Below are positions 15,593-25,854 of a stretch of DNA of 33,898 nucleotides, piece by piece. A program made the position numbers and the translations under genes. Under the pieces are notes generated by a model. The model worked only from the letters and a program-made list of their open reading frames with translations, was not told the origin of the DNA and made no database searches. The first letter of the stretch is position 1. Every line of letters begins with the position of its first letter. Source of the stretch: an uncultured Eubacteriales bacterium (GTDB lineage: Bacteria > Bacillota > Clostridia > Oscillospirales > Acutalibacteraceae); assembly GCA_900315255.1 (NCBI GenBank), contig OMYH01000013.1, forward strand, positions 1 through 33,898. The letters run 5' to 3'.

Positions 15593-15621
15593 ATTATAAC
15601 ACAAGAATTTTGATTTTTCAA
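15593..15621 (-). promoter_or_regulatory. Promoter of the lipoprotein gene
   Basis: On the - strand TTGAAA (15621-15616) and TATAAT (15598-15593) are separated by 17 bases. A second TATAAT-like site lies nearer the gene without a matching -35. Confidence 0.75.
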
Positions 15622-15689
15622 TAATATATATATTTTTTTACGTTTTATCGAAAACCAACAATGCACAATGCATGAATTTATCAATAATT

Positions 15690-15720
15690 ACAAAAAGGCA
15701 TCGGAAAAACCGGTGCCTTT
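15690..15720 (-). terminator. Terminator of the aspS-gatCAB operon
   Basis: The stem AAAGGCACCGG with CCGATGCCTTT (one C-A mismatch on the - strand) and loop TTTTT is followed by TTG, six bases after the gatB stop. On the + strand the same hairpin pairs fully with a G-U, so it may also stop antisense transcription. Confidence 0.7.
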
Positions 15721-15726
15721 AATTTA

Positions 15727-17139
15727 TCAGCCTAATATTTCAAGTATCTTTGCTTCTGCAAGAGATGCGTCTGCCTTTCCTCGGCTCTCTTTCATAACGA
15801 ATCCTACCATTGATTTGAGCGCCTTTATCTTGCCTGCCTTGTAATCCGCAACAGCTTTTGGATTAGATTCGACCGCTCTGCTGCAAAGGTCATTGAGCAT
15901 GCCCTCATCCATGCCTGCCATATCGCTTTCGGAGATAAAATCTCCTGCGGACTTACCCGTGTCAAGCATTTTTTCAAGCGTTGACTTAGCGAGGTTATTC
16001 CTGATCTTTCCGTTGTCTATCAGCATGACAAGTTCCTTTAACTGCTGCGCAGTTATTGCAACATCAAACTTTTCTTTATCGTCCTCTGTTTCTAGTCTGC
16101 GGAAGATCTGTCCTATAATAAAGTTAGCGACAGTTTTCGGGGTCTTTACTCCGTCAGATGCCTCCTCGAAGAACTCGGCAATTCTTCTATACTTCGAGAG
16201 ATTCCGTGCGTCCTTCTCGTTCATACCGAATTCATCTATATATCTCTCAGCCTTCTCAAACGGCAGCTCGGGGATCAGCTTTCTGAGATCATCGATCTCC
16301 TCGTCTGTTACGCTTATGGTAACAAGATCGGGGTCACGGAAATAACGGTAGTCGTTTGCGTCCTCCTTGCCTCTCATAGACGATGTCGTGTTGGTAACAT
16401 CGTCATAACGCAGGGTCTGCTGCTCGACCTGTCCGCCGGATTCGATAAGATCGACCTGTCTCTGAAACTCGTACTCCATAGCTCTGCCGATAAAAGTGAT
16501 CGAGTTCATATTCTTGATCTCTGTTCTTGTGCCGAGCTTATCGCTGCCTACGGGACGAACAGAGATATTTACATCACAGCGCATACTTCCCTCCTGCATT
16601 TTGCAGTCGGAAATACCGATAAATCTCATTATCTGCTGCAGCCTCTCTACATACTCCTTGGCCTCGTCTACCGAGCTTATGTCGGGTTCGGAAACGATCT
16701 CTATCAGCGGCACGCCGCCTCTGTTATAGTCAACGTAGGTGTCGCCTCTCTTATGGATAAGCTTGCCTGCGTCCTCTTCTATATGTATTCTTGTTAGACG
16801 GATCTTCTTTCCGCTGCTGAGCTGTACATATCCATGCTCGCAAAGAGGCTTGTCATACTGAGAGATCTGATAAGCCTTGGGAAGATCGGGGTAACAGTAA
16901 TTCTTTCTGTCCATCTTTGATATATTGGCTATCTCGCAGTTTGTAGCAAGACCTGCCATAATTGCATATTTGATTACCTGCTTGTTAAGCTTCGGGAGCG
17001 TACCGGGCAGACCTATACATATCGGGCAGCAATGTGTATTGGGGTCACCGCCAAACTTTGTTGTACAGGAACAGAAAATCTTTGTATTTGTGGCAAGCTC
17101 GATATGCGTTTCGAAGCCTGCGACCATCTCGTATTTCAT
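15727..17139 (-). CDS. gatB: Asp-tRNA(Asn)/Glu-tRNA(Gln) amidotransferase subunit B
   Basis: This subunit binds misacylated tRNA and activates the acyl group with ATP; it receives ammonia from GatA to turn Asp-tRNA(Asn) into Asn-tRNA(Asn), or Glu-tRNA(Gln) into Gln-tRNA(Gln). The family start is clear (YEMVAGFETHIELATNTKIF), with the zinc-site cysteines CSC, then CCPIC, in residues 23-42, and LPKAYQISQYDKPL at about 88-101. The C-terminal YqeY-like tRNA-binding tail covers about 320-470. The 470-residue length is normal. AAGGAGGAG gives a strong ribosome site, 13 bases separate it from gatA, and it is the last gene of the operon. Confidence 0.97.
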   Translation of the reverse strand: MKYEMVAGFETHIELATNTKIFCSCTTKFGGDPNTHCCPICIGLPGTLPKLNKQVIKYAIMAGLATNCEIANISKMDRKNYCYPDLPKAYQISQYDKPLCEHGYVQLSSGKKIRLTRIHIEEDAGKLIHKRGDTYVDYNRGGVPLIEIVSEPDISSVDEAKEYVERLQQIMRFIGISDCKMQEGSMRCDVNISVRPVGSDKLGTRTEIKNMNSITFIGRAMEYEFQRQVDLIESGGQVEQQTLRYDDVTNTTSSMRGKEDANDYRYFRDPDLVTISVTDEEIDDLRKLIPELPFEKAERYIDEFGMNEKDARNLSKYRRIAEFFEEASDGVKTPKTVANFIIGQIFRRLETEDDKEKFDVAITAQQLKELVMLIDNGKIRNNLAKSTLEKMLDTGKSAGDFISESDMAGMDEGMLNDLCSRAVESNPKAVADYKAGKIKALKSMVGFVMKESRGKADASLAEAKILEILG

Positions 17140-17152
17140 TGTTCTCTCCTCC

Positions 17153-18616
17153 TTACAGCTTTATGCCGTACTGCGAAGGTCTGAATACCTCCGAGCCGAC
17201 AGCGTTTTCATACTGCCATGCGGCATTTAATATCGTACTTTCACAGAATGTATTACCGATAAGCTGCATACCTATCGGCAGACCGTTCTCACCGAAGCCG
17301 CACGGAATGCTTACACCCGGCAGCCCTGCAATATTCACGGGAACAGTGCATATATCTGTTAAATATGTTTCTATCGGGTCGCTGATAGCGTTGCCCTTTT
17401 CAAATGCAGTCATAGGAACTGTCGGGGCGAGTATCACATCACAGCACTTGAACGCATTCTTGAACGCATTTACGATCGAACCTCTGAGATTCTGAGCTTT
17501 CTTATAATAAGCGTCGTAATATCCTGCGCTGAGTACATATGTACCGAGCATGATACGTCTTTTGACCTCGTCGCCGAAGCCCTCGCTTCTCGTTTTGCAG
17601 ATCATCTCGTTGACGTCTTTGTATGCGTCTGTACGGTAGCCGTACCTGATACCGTCATAACGTCCGAGATTAGACGAAGCCTCTGCGCAGGCAAGAATAT
17701 AATAAACGGGCAAAGCGTACTTCAGTGCAGGGAGATCGAAGTACACGATCTCTGCGCCGAGCGACTTGTATACCTCACACGCTTTTTCTATACATACTCT
17801 GACTTCATCACGGACACCCTCAAGATACTCCCTTGCGATACCGATCTTCATGCCCTTGATGTCGTTTTTCAGAGTATCCACAGTCGGTGCACCCTTCCTG
17901 CCCTGACTGGTGGAATCCATTTTATCATAAGCTGAAACAGCGTCAAACACTATCGCAGAATCTTCTACCGTTGTGGTGATAGGTCCAATCTGGTCAAAGC
18001 TTGAAGCATAAGCGATAAGGCCGAATCTTGACACTGCTCCGTAAGTCGGCTTCAGACCTACTATACCGCAGAAGCTTGCAGGCTGTCTGATAGATCCGCC
18101 CGTATCCGAACCAAGACCGTAAACAGCGATGTTACCGCCTACCGCAGACGCTACGCCGCCCGAGCTGCCGCCTGCGACGTGATTGATGTTATGAGGGTTG
18201 GCTGCACCGCCGAAGTACGACGTTTCGCTTGACGATCCCATAGCAAATTCGTCCATGTTTGTCTTGCCGAGAAGGACAGCACCCTGTGTCTTCAATGTTT
18301 CCCATACAGTTGCGTTGTATATCGGCTTATAGCCCTCCAGTATCTTTGAACAGCAGGTGGTTTCTATTCCCTTTGTGGAGATATTGTCCTTCAAGGTCAT
18401 GGGTATACCTTCGAGCAAAGATATTTCTTCACCGCGGCTTATCTTCTCGTCTGTCTTTTTTGCGGCTTCCATAGCTGCGTCTGCCGTTACCGTAACATAA
18501 GCGTTAAGATCTTTGTTATCGCTCTCTATTGATGAAAGATATTTTTCTGTAAGCTCTGTACAGGTTATCTCCCTGTTTTTGAGCATATTGTTGTAATGTT
18601 TAATTCTGCTTTCCAT
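17153..18616 (-). CDS. gatA: Asp-tRNA(Asn)/Glu-tRNA(Gln) amidotransferase subunit A
   Basis: This is the glutaminase subunit: it releases ammonia from glutamine or asparagine and passes it through a channel to GatB. The amidase signature is intact, with the catalytic Lys76 (MTLKDN), Ser151 (GGSSGG) and Ser175 (DTGGSIRQP), spaced as in known GatA enzymes. The 487-residue length is normal. The ATG comes three bases after the gatC stop codon, and the ribosome site (GAGGGTG) lies inside the end of gatC, so the two are probably translationally coupled. It is soluble and cytoplasmic. Confidence 0.97.
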   Translation of the reverse strand: MESRIKHYNNMLKNREITCTELTEKYLSSIESDNKDLNAYVTVTADAAMEAAKKTDEKISRGEEISLLEGIPMTLKDNISTKGIETTCCSKILEGYKPIYNATVWETLKTQGAVLLGKTNMDEFAMGSSSETSYFGGAANPHNINHVAGGSSGGVASAVGGNIAVYGLGSDTGGSIRQPASFCGIVGLKPTYGAVSRFGLIAYASSFDQIGPITTTVEDSAIVFDAVSAYDKMDSTSQGRKGAPTVDTLKNDIKGMKIGIAREYLEGVRDEVRVCIEKACEVYKSLGAEIVYFDLPALKYALPVYYILACAEASSNLGRYDGIRYGYRTDAYKDVNEMICKTRSEGFGDEVKRRIMLGTYVLSAGYYDAYYKKAQNLRGSIVNAFKNAFKCCDVILAPTVPMTAFEKGNAISDPIETYLTDICTVPVNIAGLPGVSIPCGFGENGLPIGMQLIGNTFCESTILNAAWQYENAVGSEVFRPSQYGIKL

Positions 18617-18619
18617 AAT

Positions 18620-18898
18620 TTACACCCTCTTGCGGACAAGGAAATGTCCCTCGTCAATATCATTAGCGTTACAAAGGATCTCGTCTCTGTCAAAAGACTC
18701 GACTACCTCGTCTTCTCTGAATGCGTTTGAGAGATTATTTATATTATCAAACTCAACGCCCTCTTCGGACGCATTGTTTATCGTATCGGCAAACTTGATT
18801 ATATCGTCCATAGCCTTTGTCATTGAATCAAGCTCCTCCTCGGGAATATAGAGCTTGGAGAGTCTTGCTATTGCAATTACATCATCATGAGTTACCAT
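18620..18898 (-). CDS. gatC: Asp-tRNA(Asn)/Glu-tRNA(Gln) amidotransferase subunit C
   Basis: This small subunit (92 residues) wraps around the GatA-GatB interface and stabilises the complex. It shows the family pattern: an N-terminal DVIAIARLSKLYIPEEEL helix pair at about 5-22, a hydrophobic DDIIKFADTI helix at about 46-55, and a C-terminal strand with FRED and a short extended tail. AAAGGAGG lies just upstream of the ATG. It sits 73 bases downstream of aspS. In that gap a GC-rich hairpin (GGGGAGAGG with CCTCTTTCCCC) is present without a T-run. Confidence 0.93.
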   Translation of the reverse strand: MVTHDDVIAIARLSKLYIPEEELDSMTKAMDDIIKFADTINNASEEGVEFDNINNLSNAFREDEVVESFDRDEILCNANDIDEGHFLVRKRV

Positions 18899-18971
18899 AT
18901 TTATCCTCCTTTCAGATTATACGGATAACGGGGAAAGAGGTAATACGCCCCTCTCCCCTGAGTCATTGTTG

Positions 18972-20720
18972 TTATCTCAGCTTTATGTGAACCTCTCTGA
19001 GCTGCTGCTCTGTTACTTCTCCCGGAGAACCTAAGAGAAGATCCTGAGCGTTGCTGTTCATCGGGAATGCGATTACTTCTCTGATATTCTCCTCGCCTGT
19101 AAGAAGCATGATCATTCTGTCCACACCGGGCGCCATACCTGCATGAGGCGGTGCGCCGTACTTGAATGCGCTGTACAGTGCGGAGAACTTCGCTTTGAGA
19201 TCGTCCTCTGTATAGCCTGCGATGTCAAATGCCTTTACCATAATATCAACATCGTGATTTCTCACTGCGCCCGATGAAAGCTCTACGCCATTGCACACTA
19301 TATCATACTGGTATGCAAGAATGTCAACGGGGTTCATCGTGTTGAGCGCTTCAAGACCGCCCTGCGGCATAGAGAACGGATTGTGTGTGAAGATAATGTT
19401 GCCGCTGTCTTCGTCATACTCGTACATCGGGAAGTCAACGATAAAGCACATCTCGAACTTGCTTTCGTCAATAATACCGAGTCTTGTGGCTACCTCTGTT
19501 CTGATCTGCCCTGCAAGCTTCGGCGCAAGTTCTGCGCTGTCTGCAATAAAGTAGCAAACTGCGCCCGGCTTCAAGCCTGTTCTCTCGATAAGCTCTTTCT
19601 TATCCTCTGCGGGCAGGAACTTATCAATAGGTCCGTCAAATGTCATATCGTCCTTGACCTTGACATATCCCAAGCCCTTCATGCCGATAGAGAGAGCGAA
19701 CTCCTCCATCTTCTTGAACCAGCTCTTCGACTGACCTGCACAGTCGGGTACGTTGATAGCGCGAACTGTTTTTCCTCTGAACGGGCCGAAATCCGTTTCA
19801 ACAAACATATCGCTGATATCGGTGATAACAAGCGGGTTCCTGAGGTCAGGCTTATCAGTGCCGTACTTTATCATAGCCTCTTTGAACGGGATTCTCTTAA
19901 ACGGCGGCTTGCTTACCTCTTTGTCGCTGAACTTTGTAAACGTATTATAAAGCACCTGCTCGGCTGTCGCAAAAACGTCCTCCTGTGTAGCAAATGCCAT
20001 CTCGAAATCAAGCTGATAGAACTCGCCCGGGGATCTGTCTGCTCTTGCGTCCTCGTCACGGAAGCACGGAGCTATCTGGAAATACTTATCAAAGCCGGAT
20101 ACCATCAGCAGCTGCTTGAATATCTGCGGAGCCTGCGGAAGAGCGTAGAACTTGCCCTTGTGCTTTCTGCTCGGGATTAGGTAATCTCTTGCGCCCTCGG
20201 GAGATGATGTGGAGAGTATCGGTGTTGAGATCTCCAGAAATCCCATCTCGGTCATCTGCTGACGAAGATATGCAATTATCTGACTTCTGAGAACTATATT
20301 GTCATGATTCTTCTTATTTCTGAGATCAAGGTAGCGGTATTTAAGTCTTACCTCTTCCTTTACTTCCTTAGACGTTGCAACCTCAAACGGGAGATTTGTC
20401 TGAGATTTTCCGAGTACCGTAAGGCTGTCTGTATGAACCTCTACCATACCTGTAGCGATCTTCGGGTTGATGGTGTCTTCATCACGCTTAACGACCTTAC
20501 CCGATACCGTCACAGTACACTCCTTGTTTACGTTTTCGAGGAGCTTGTCGTCATGTACTACGACCTGAACCACACCGTAGTGGTCACGGATATCCAAAAA
20601 GAGTACGCCGCCGTGATCTCTGATATTCTCGACCCAGCCTGCAACTCTGACATCTTTGCCGATGTCGCTTTCTCTTAATTCTCCGCAGTTGTGTGTGCGG
20701 TAAATGTTTTCTCTTGTCAT
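18972..20720 (-). CDS. aspS: Aspartyl-tRNA synthetase, probably non-discriminating
   Basis: This 582-residue class II synthetase charges tRNA(Asp) and probably also tRNA(Asn) with aspartate. The N-terminal OB anticodon-binding domain covers about 1-105. The catalytic domain has motif 2 FRDEDARADRSPGEF at about 217-231 and motif 3 with GVDRMIMLL near the C-terminus; the bacterial GAD insertion lies between. His36 in RDHGGVLFLD aligns with the position (His31 in Pseudomonas AspRS) linked to acceptance of tRNA(Asn), where strict enzymes usually carry Leu. A second known position reads Asp here, neither the strict Lys nor the relaxed Gly. Lying directly upstream of gatCAB supports the relaxed type. 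The ATG has AAAGGG upstream and a strong promoter. No T-box consensus was seen in the leader. Confidence 0.95.
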   Translation of the reverse strand: MTRENIYRTHNCGELRESDIGKDVRVAGWVENIRDHGGVLFLDIRDHYGVVQVVVHDDKLLENVNKECTVTVSGKVVKRDEDTINPKIATGMVEVHTDSLTVLGKSQTNLPFEVATSKEVKEEVRLKYRYLDLRNKKNHDNIVLRSQIIAYLRQQMTEMGFLEISTPILSTSSPEGARDYLIPSRKHKGKFYALPQAPQIFKQLLMVSGFDKYFQIAPCFRDEDARADRSPGEFYQLDFEMAFATQEDVFATAEQVLYNTFTKFSDKEVSKPPFKRIPFKEAMIKYGTDKPDLRNPLVITDISDMFVETDFGPFRGKTVRAINVPDCAGQSKSWFKKMEEFALSIGMKGLGYVKVKDDMTFDGPIDKFLPAEDKKELIERTGLKPGAVCYFIADSAELAPKLAGQIRTEVATRLGIIDESKFEMCFIVDFPMYEYDEDSGNIIFTHNPFSMPQGGLEALNTMNPVDILAYQYDIVCNGVELSSGAVRNHDVDIMVKAFDIAGYTEDDLKAKFSALYSAFKYGAPPHAGMAPGVDRMIMLLTGEENIREVIAFPMNSNAQDLLLGSPGEVTEQQLREVHIKLR

Positions 20721-20809
20721 ATATTACTACCCTTTCTCGTAAGATAAGAATTACATACGCTTTGCGATCGGGCAAGCAATTTAACGTCTTTTACCCGACA
20801 GTAATAATA

Positions 20810-20838
20810 ATTATATCATTTTTTGGAAATGTTATCAA
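20810..20838 (-). promoter_or_regulatory. Promoter of aspS-gatCAB
   Basis: On the - strand TTGATA (20838-20833) and TATAAT (20815-20810) have a 17-base spacer. The leader of about 80 bases includes a possible hairpin TCGGG/CCCGA (20768-20798). Confidence 0.8.
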
Positions 20839-20915
20839 GATTTTTTTAAGATAAGTTAGGCATATTTAAAAATTTTCTTATGAAATTTTCCGTAAAGCCG
20901 CTGATTTTATGGATA

Positions 20916-23744
20916 TTACTTCTTTGGAAGTACTTTTTTGAGGTACTGTCCGGTATATGAACCCGCACATTCCGCCGTTTCTTCGGGAGTACCCATCACA
21001 ACTACCGTACCGCCGCCGTCGCCACCCTCGGGACCCAGATCAATAATATAATCGGAAGTCTTTATAAAATCCATATTATGCTCGATCGTCACAACTGTAT
21101 TGCCGCCCTCAACAAGCTTTTGCAGCACATCTATCAGAATATGCACGTCTGCGATATGAAGTCCCGTTGTCGGTTCATCAAGGATATATATCGTTTTGCC
21201 CGTCGAACGCTTTGACAGCTCCGTTGCAAGCTTCACTCTCTGCGCCTCACCGCCCGACAAAGTCGTTGCAGGCTGACCGAGCTTGATATAACCGAGTCCG
21301 ACCTCTTTGAGCGTACTGATCTTGCGTTCGATCTTTGGTATATTCTTGAAAAACTCCAGAGCTTCGTCTACGGTCATTTCGAGTACGTCATAAATATTCT
21401 TGCCCTTGTACTTGACTTCGAGAGTTTCTCTGTTGTAGCGTTTACCCTTACACACCTCGCAGGGAACATAAACATCGGGCAGAAAATGCATTTCGATTTT
21501 AAGTATACCGTCGCCCTCGCAGGATTCACATCGTCCGCCTCTTACATTAAATGAGAATCTTCCCGACTTATAGCCCCTGATCTTCGCATCGTTTGTTGAG
21601 GCGAAAAGCTCTCGGATATCGGTGAATACCCCCGTATACGTCGCAGGATTTGACCTCGGCGTTCTGCCGATAGGCGACTGATCTATGTTTATTACTTTAT
21701 CAAGATAATCCGTGCCCTTTATAGATTTATGCTTACCGGGGCGTGTTTTTGCACGGTTGAGATTTCTTGCAAGATATTTATAAAGTATCTCGTTGATGAG
21801 TGATGATTTACCCGAACCCGAAACTCCCGTTACACACACGAAAGTACCGAGGGGAATTGATACGTCAATGTTTTTCAGATTATTCTCTGCAGCACCCACG
21901 ACCGTAAGGTAATGACCGTTTCCGCTTCGTCTTTTTTCGGGTACCTCTACGCTTTTAGCGCCTGACAGATACTGTCCCGTAACAGAATTTTTGCACTTCT
22001 TTATTTTATCTATATCGCCGATACAAACAAGCTCGCCGCCGTTGACTCCAGCTCCCGGTCCGATATCAACAATACAGTCTGCGGCATACATTGTGTCCTC
22101 GTCGTGTTCTACAACGATCACCGTGTTGCCCATATCACGCAGTCTTTGGAGTGTAGCAATCAGCTTGTCGTTATCTCGCTGATGAAGACCTATCGACGGT
22201 TCGTCAAGGATATACAGCACTCCCATGAGAGATGAGCCTATCTGCGTTGCAAGACGTATTCTCTGACTTTCTCCGCCCGACAGCGTACCCGATGAACGTG
22301 ACAAAGTGAGGTAATTAAGCCCCACGCTTTTGAGAAAATTCAGCCTGGAGCGTATCTCCTTTACAATAAGCTCGCTTATCTTCTTATCACGCTCGGATAA
22401 TTCAAGATTATCAAGAAACTCTATTGCCCCTACAACGGAGAAGTCACAGAATTCGCTGATATTCAGTCCGCCTACCGTGACACACAGACTCTCCCTTGAC
22501 AGACGTCTGCCGCCGCATTCATCGCACGGGATAGCGCTCATGAAGGCTTCCAGCTCTTCTTTGATCCAGTTGCTTTTTGTTTCTCTGAAACGTCTTTCGA
22601 GGTTGTTGATGATTCCCTCAAACGGTACTTCGTATGTTCCCTCGCCGTACTCGTTTCTCCTGACTATTGTCACTCTCTCTCCGTCCGTACCGTACAGAAT
22701 CTTTCGTATAACGTCCTTAGGCAGATCGGATATAGGAACATCGAGAGAAAAATCATACTTCTTTGCAAGCGACTCCATATACATCGCCGCGATAGTCGAG
22801 CCTTCCATAGCCCAGCCGCTCGCTTTTATTCCGCCCTGACGGATAGACCTGCTTTCATCGGGTATGACAAGAGATTCATCTATCTTCATGAACACACCCA
22901 GACCCGTACATTTTTTACAAGCACCGAACGGATTGTTAAACGAGAACATTCTTGGGGAGAGATCGTCAATGCTGATACCGTGATCGGGGCAGGAATACTT
23001 CTGCGAAAACAAATAATCCTTATCGCCTATTACATTGACTATCGTAAGACCGTCGGACAGTGACGACGATGTTTCTATCGAATCCGCAAGTCTGCTTTGC
23101 ATTCCCGGCTTTACGACCAGTCTGTCGATGACTACCTCTATGTTATGCTTTTTATTCTTTTCAAGCTTGATATCTTCATCAAGAGCATAAACATCTCCGT
23201 CTATCCTCACACGGACATAGCCGTCCTTGCGAGCTTTGTCAAGAACCTTAACGTGTTCGCCCTTTCTGCCTCTGACTACAGGGGATAGGATCTGAATCTT
23301 CGCCCCCTCGTCAAAGGTCATGACCTTATCTACTATCTGATCCACACTCTGCTGTTCGATCACTCTGCCGCATATCGGGCAGTGCGGAATTCCTATTCTT
23401 GCGTACAAAAGACGCAGATAGTCATATATTTCCGTAACAGTACCCACTGTTGAACGCGGATTCTGCGATGTTGTTTTCTGATCTATCGAAATAGCGGGAG
23501 ATAATCCGTCTATGCTGTCAACATCAGGCTTCTCCACCTGACCTAAAAACATACGTGCATAAGACGAAAGCGACTCGACATACCTTCTTCTGCCCTCCGC
23601 ATAGATCGTATCAAAAGCAAGCGATGACTTACCGGAACCCGACAAGCCCGTTATCACCACAAGCTTATCTCTCGGAATAGTTACATCTATGTTTTTGAGG
23701 TTATGCTCTCTTGCCCCTTTAACTACAATATTCTTTTCCGCCAT
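20916..23744 (-). CDS. uvrA: Excinuclease ABC subunit A
   Basis: This is the damage-recognition ATPase of nucleotide excision repair: a dimer loads UvrB at bulky lesions. It has two ABC modules. The first has Walker A GLSGSGKS at 33-40, zinc-binding cysteines (CPICG) and signature [12 protein letters not shown]; the second has GVSGSGKS, the CESCEGDG and CEVCKGKRY zinc module and signature [12 protein letters not shown], then DEPTTGLH. The frame is open to 23798, but AAGGAGGA fits the ATG at 23744, which gives the family N-terminus [19 protein letters not shown] and 942 residues, the usual length. uvrB and uvrC are not nearby; it is the last gene of the rnj-to-uvrA array, after a hairpin that may limit read-through from ftsH. 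No clear terminator follows it. Confidence 0.97.
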   Translation of the reverse strand: MAEKNIVVKGAREHNLKNIDVTIPRDKLVVITGLSGSGKSSLAFDTIYAEGRRRYVESLSSYARMFLGQVEKPDVDSIDGLSPAISIDQKTTSQNPRSTVGTVTEIYDYLRLLYARIGIPHCPICGRVIEQQSVDQIVDKVMTFDEGAKIQILSPVVRGRKGEHVKVLDKARKDGYVRVRIDGDVYALDEDIKLEKNKKHNIEVVIDRLVVKPGMQSRLADSIETSSSLSDGLTIVNVIGDKDYLFSQKYSCPDHGISIDDLSPRMFSFNNPFGACKKCTGLGVFMKIDESLVIPDESRSIRQGGIKASGWAMEGSTIAAMYMESLAKKYDFSLDVPISDLPKDVIRKILYGTDGERVTIVRRNEYGEGTYEVPFEGIINNLERRFRETKSNWIKEELEAFMSAIPCDECGGRRLSRESLCVTVGGLNISEFCDFSVVGAIEFLDNLELSERDKKISELIVKEIRSRLNFLKSVGLNYLTLSRSSGTLSGGESQRIRLATQIGSSLMGVLYILDEPSIGLHQRDNDKLIATLQRLRDMGNTVIVVEHDEDTMYAADCIVDIGPGAGVNGGELVCIGDIDKIKKCKNSVTGQYLSGAKSVEVPEKRRSGNGHYLTVVGAAENNLKNIDVSIPLGTFVCVTGVSGSGKSSLINEILYKYLARNLNRAKTRPGKHKSIKGTDYLDKVINIDQSPIGRTPRSNPATYTGVFTDIRELFASTNDAKIRGYKSGRFSFNVRGGRCESCEGDGILKIEMHFLPDVYVPCEVCKGKRYNRETLEVKYKGKNIYDVLEMTVDEALEFFKNIPKIERKISTLKEVGLGYIKLGQPATTLSGGEAQRVKLATELSKRSTGKTIYILDEPTTGLHIADVHILIDVLQKLVEGGNTVVTIEHNMDFIKTSDYIIDLGPEGGDGGGTVVVMGTPEETAECAGSYTGQYLKKVLPKK

Positions 23745-23754
23745 ATAATCCTCC

Positions 23755-23789
23755 TTACAGCAAAATACTGCACCCGTAGATGCAGTATT
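23755..23789 (-). terminator. Terminator-like hairpin between ftsH and uvrA
   Basis: A perfect 9-bp stem, AATACTGCA/TGCAGTATT (23764-23789), with an 8-base loop is followed on the - strand by a short TTTT then GCTG. The short T-run suggests partial termination, so uvrA may be expressed at a lower level than ftsH. The hairpin sits only about 11 bases before the uvrA ribosome site. Confidence 0.6.
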
Positions 23790-23794
23790 CAGAA

Positions 23795-25819
23795 TCAATC
23801 ATTCTTGCTGTCATTTCTCTTTTTGAAGAAACCGCCCGACTTTTTCTTCTCTTTCTTCTCCTCGGACTTTTTCTCTGCATAGTCGTCAAGATCGTAATCC
23901 GTTTTCTCTTCACCGGATTTCTCTTCTGTTTCGCTCTCAACGGACTCTTCATTTTTTTCATACTTTTCCGGAACGTATTCACCCTTCATAATAGCAGTGA
24001 ACTCTTCGCCGGTGAGCTTCTCTTTCTCCAAAAGAACTCCTGCAACCTCATGCAGCTTATCTATATTAGTTGTGAGGATCTGAGTTACCTTCTCATAACC
24101 CTCCTGAACGATAGCATAGATCTCGTCGTCGATCTCCGATGCGGTTTTTTCGGAATAATTCTTCACATGACCCATATCTCTGCCGATGAAAACCTCGTTG
24201 GAGCTTTCGCCGAACGATATCGGACCGAGCTTTTTGCTCATGCCGTATTTTGTAATCATCTTCCTTGCAATATCGGTTGCACGTTCAATATCATTCGATG
24301 CGCCTGTTGAAACATCTCCGAAGATGATCGCCTCCGCAACACGTCCGCCAAGGAGAACAACGATCTCCTCTTTCATCTCCTTGTAGGTGTTGTACATCTT
24401 ATCCTCGCTCGGCAGCGACATTGTATAACCGCCGGCAAAGCCTCTCGGAATAATAGAGATCTGATGGACATCGTCCTGTGTTTCACAGAAATAATGCGCA
24501 ATAGCATGACCTGTTTCGTGGTATGCGGTGATTCTCTTGTTCTTCTCGGTCATTACCTTTGAACGCTTCTCCGTACCTACGACAACCTTAACGGTAGCTT
24601 CCTCGACCTCTGCCATGGTGATAGCTTTCTTGTCTTTTCTTGCGGCAAGGAGCGCTGCTTCGTTGAGGATATTCTCCAGGTCTGCGCCTGTGAAGCCTGC
24701 CGTCTGAGCGGCGATAACTCTCAACTCAACATCGGGAGCAAGCGGCTTGTTCCTTGCGTGTACCTTGAGGATCTCCTCTCTGCCCTTGATGTCGGGGCTG
24801 CCTACAACGATCTGTCTGTCAAAACGACCGGGACGCATAAGAGCAGGATCGAGTATATCGGGACGGTTTGTTGCTGCGATCATGATCACTCCGAGATTTG
24901 CCTCGAAGCCGTCCATCTCAACAAGCAGCTGGTTGAGCGTCTGCTCTCTTTCGTCATGCCCTCCGCCGAGACCCGTACCTCTCTGACGGCCGACGGAATC
25001 TATCTCGTCTATAAAGATTATGCACGGAGCGTTTTTCTTTGCCTGCTCGAAAAGGTCACGCACTCTTGACGCACCCACGCCGACAAACATCTCGACAAAA
25101 TCAGAACCCGAGATCGAGAAAAACGGAACTCCTGCTTCGCCTGCAACAGCTCTTGCGAGCAGGGTTTTACCTGTACCCGGAGGGCCCATAAGCAAAACGC
25201 CCTTTGGTATCCTTGCGCCGAGAGTATTGAACTTATCGGGATTTTTCAGGAACTCAACGATCTCCTGCAGTTCTTCTTTCTCCTCGTCTGCGCCCGCAAC
25301 GTCTGCAAAAACGTTCTTCTTCTCACCGTCGCCCGAGTTTTTGATCTTCGCCTTGCCGAAGCTGAGCGTTTTATCCCCTCCGAGACCTCCCGACATTCTT
25401 TTCATTATCATGACCCAGACTACCACTATAATAATGATAAGTCCTATATTCGGTATTACCGACCAAAGGATAGCACTGTCTACCGAACGTTCGATATCAT
25501 ATGTTTTAATTGTACTCTTCGGGTCTTCGACATACTGCTGGACATCATCAAGGAATCTCTGAGGATAGGCCAGCGAAAATGTAACCTTCTCGTTTTTATC
25601 TTTAAGCTTAAGCTTCAGTTCTCCGCTCTCTGCCTTCAGATCAAACGACTCGACCTGTCCCGTCTCAAACATTTCCATAATGTCCGAGTATTTATATTCA
25701 TCTTTAGGCGTCTGCATAGCGATGAATCCTGCAAGGATCAGGATCAGTACAGGAAAAATTATCCAAAGCAGCAAACCTTTAAGACTCTTCTTGTCTTTGT
25801 TATTACTATCCAAAAACAC
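23795..25819 (-). CDS. ftsH: ATP-dependent zinc metalloprotease FtsH
   Basis: This membrane-anchored AAA+ protease degrades misassembled membrane proteins and some regulators. Two transmembrane helices (about 15-34 and 117-139) flank a short extracytoplasmic domain. The AAA module has Walker A GPPGTGKT at about 212-219 and Walker B IIFIDEID. The zinc peptidase has HETGH at about 434-438. The C-terminal 60 residues are a Glu/Lys-rich, probably disordered tail. The frame is open from a GTG at 25825, but that codon overlaps the AAGGAG ribosome site; the GTG six bases on, at 25819, has a proper 5-base spacing and is preferred (674 residues). It lies 36 bases after hpt in the usual tilS-hpt-ftsH order. 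Confidence 0.96.
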   Translation of the reverse strand: MFLDSNNKDKKSLKGLLLWIIFPVLILILAGFIAMQTPKDEYKYSDIMEMFETGQVESFDLKAESGELKLKLKDKNEKVTFSLAYPQRFLDDVQQYVEDPKSTIKTYDIERSVDSAILWSVIPNIGLIIIIVVVWVMIMKRMSGGLGGDKTLSFGKAKIKNSGDGEKKNVFADVAGADEEKEELQEIVEFLKNPDKFNTLGARIPKGVLLMGPPGTGKTLLARAVAGEAGVPFFSISGSDFVEMFVGVGASRVRDLFEQAKKNAPCIIFIDEIDSVGRQRGTGLGGGHDEREQTLNQLLVEMDGFEANLGVIMIAATNRPDILDPALMRPGRFDRQIVVGSPDIKGREEILKVHARNKPLAPDVELRVIAAQTAGFTGADLENILNEAALLAARKDKKAITMAEVEEATVKVVVGTEKRSKVMTEKNKRITAYHETGHAIAHYFCETQDDVHQISIIPRGFAGGYTMSLPSEDKMYNTYKEMKEEIVVLLGGRVAEAIIFGDVSTGASNDIERATDIARKMITKYGMSKKLGPISFGESSNEVFIGRDMGHVKNYSEKTASEIDDEIYAIVQEGYEKVTQILTTNIDKLHEVAGVLLEKEKLTGEEFTAIMKGEYVPEKYEKNEESVESETEEKSGEEKTDYDLDDYAEKKSEEKKEKKKSGGFFKKRNDSKND

Positions 25820-25854
25820 ATTCACTCCTTACACTTATGTAGTATATTAAAAAA

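Noticed and set aside
18899-18971. Terminator between aspS and gatC
   Set aside because: A GC-rich hairpin exists but no T-run follows; gatC has no promoter of its own, so read-through is expected.
20721-20815. T-box leader of aspS
   Set aside because: The leader is only about 80 bases, and no T-box consensus (GGGTGGNACCGCG) or terminator/antiterminator pair was found.
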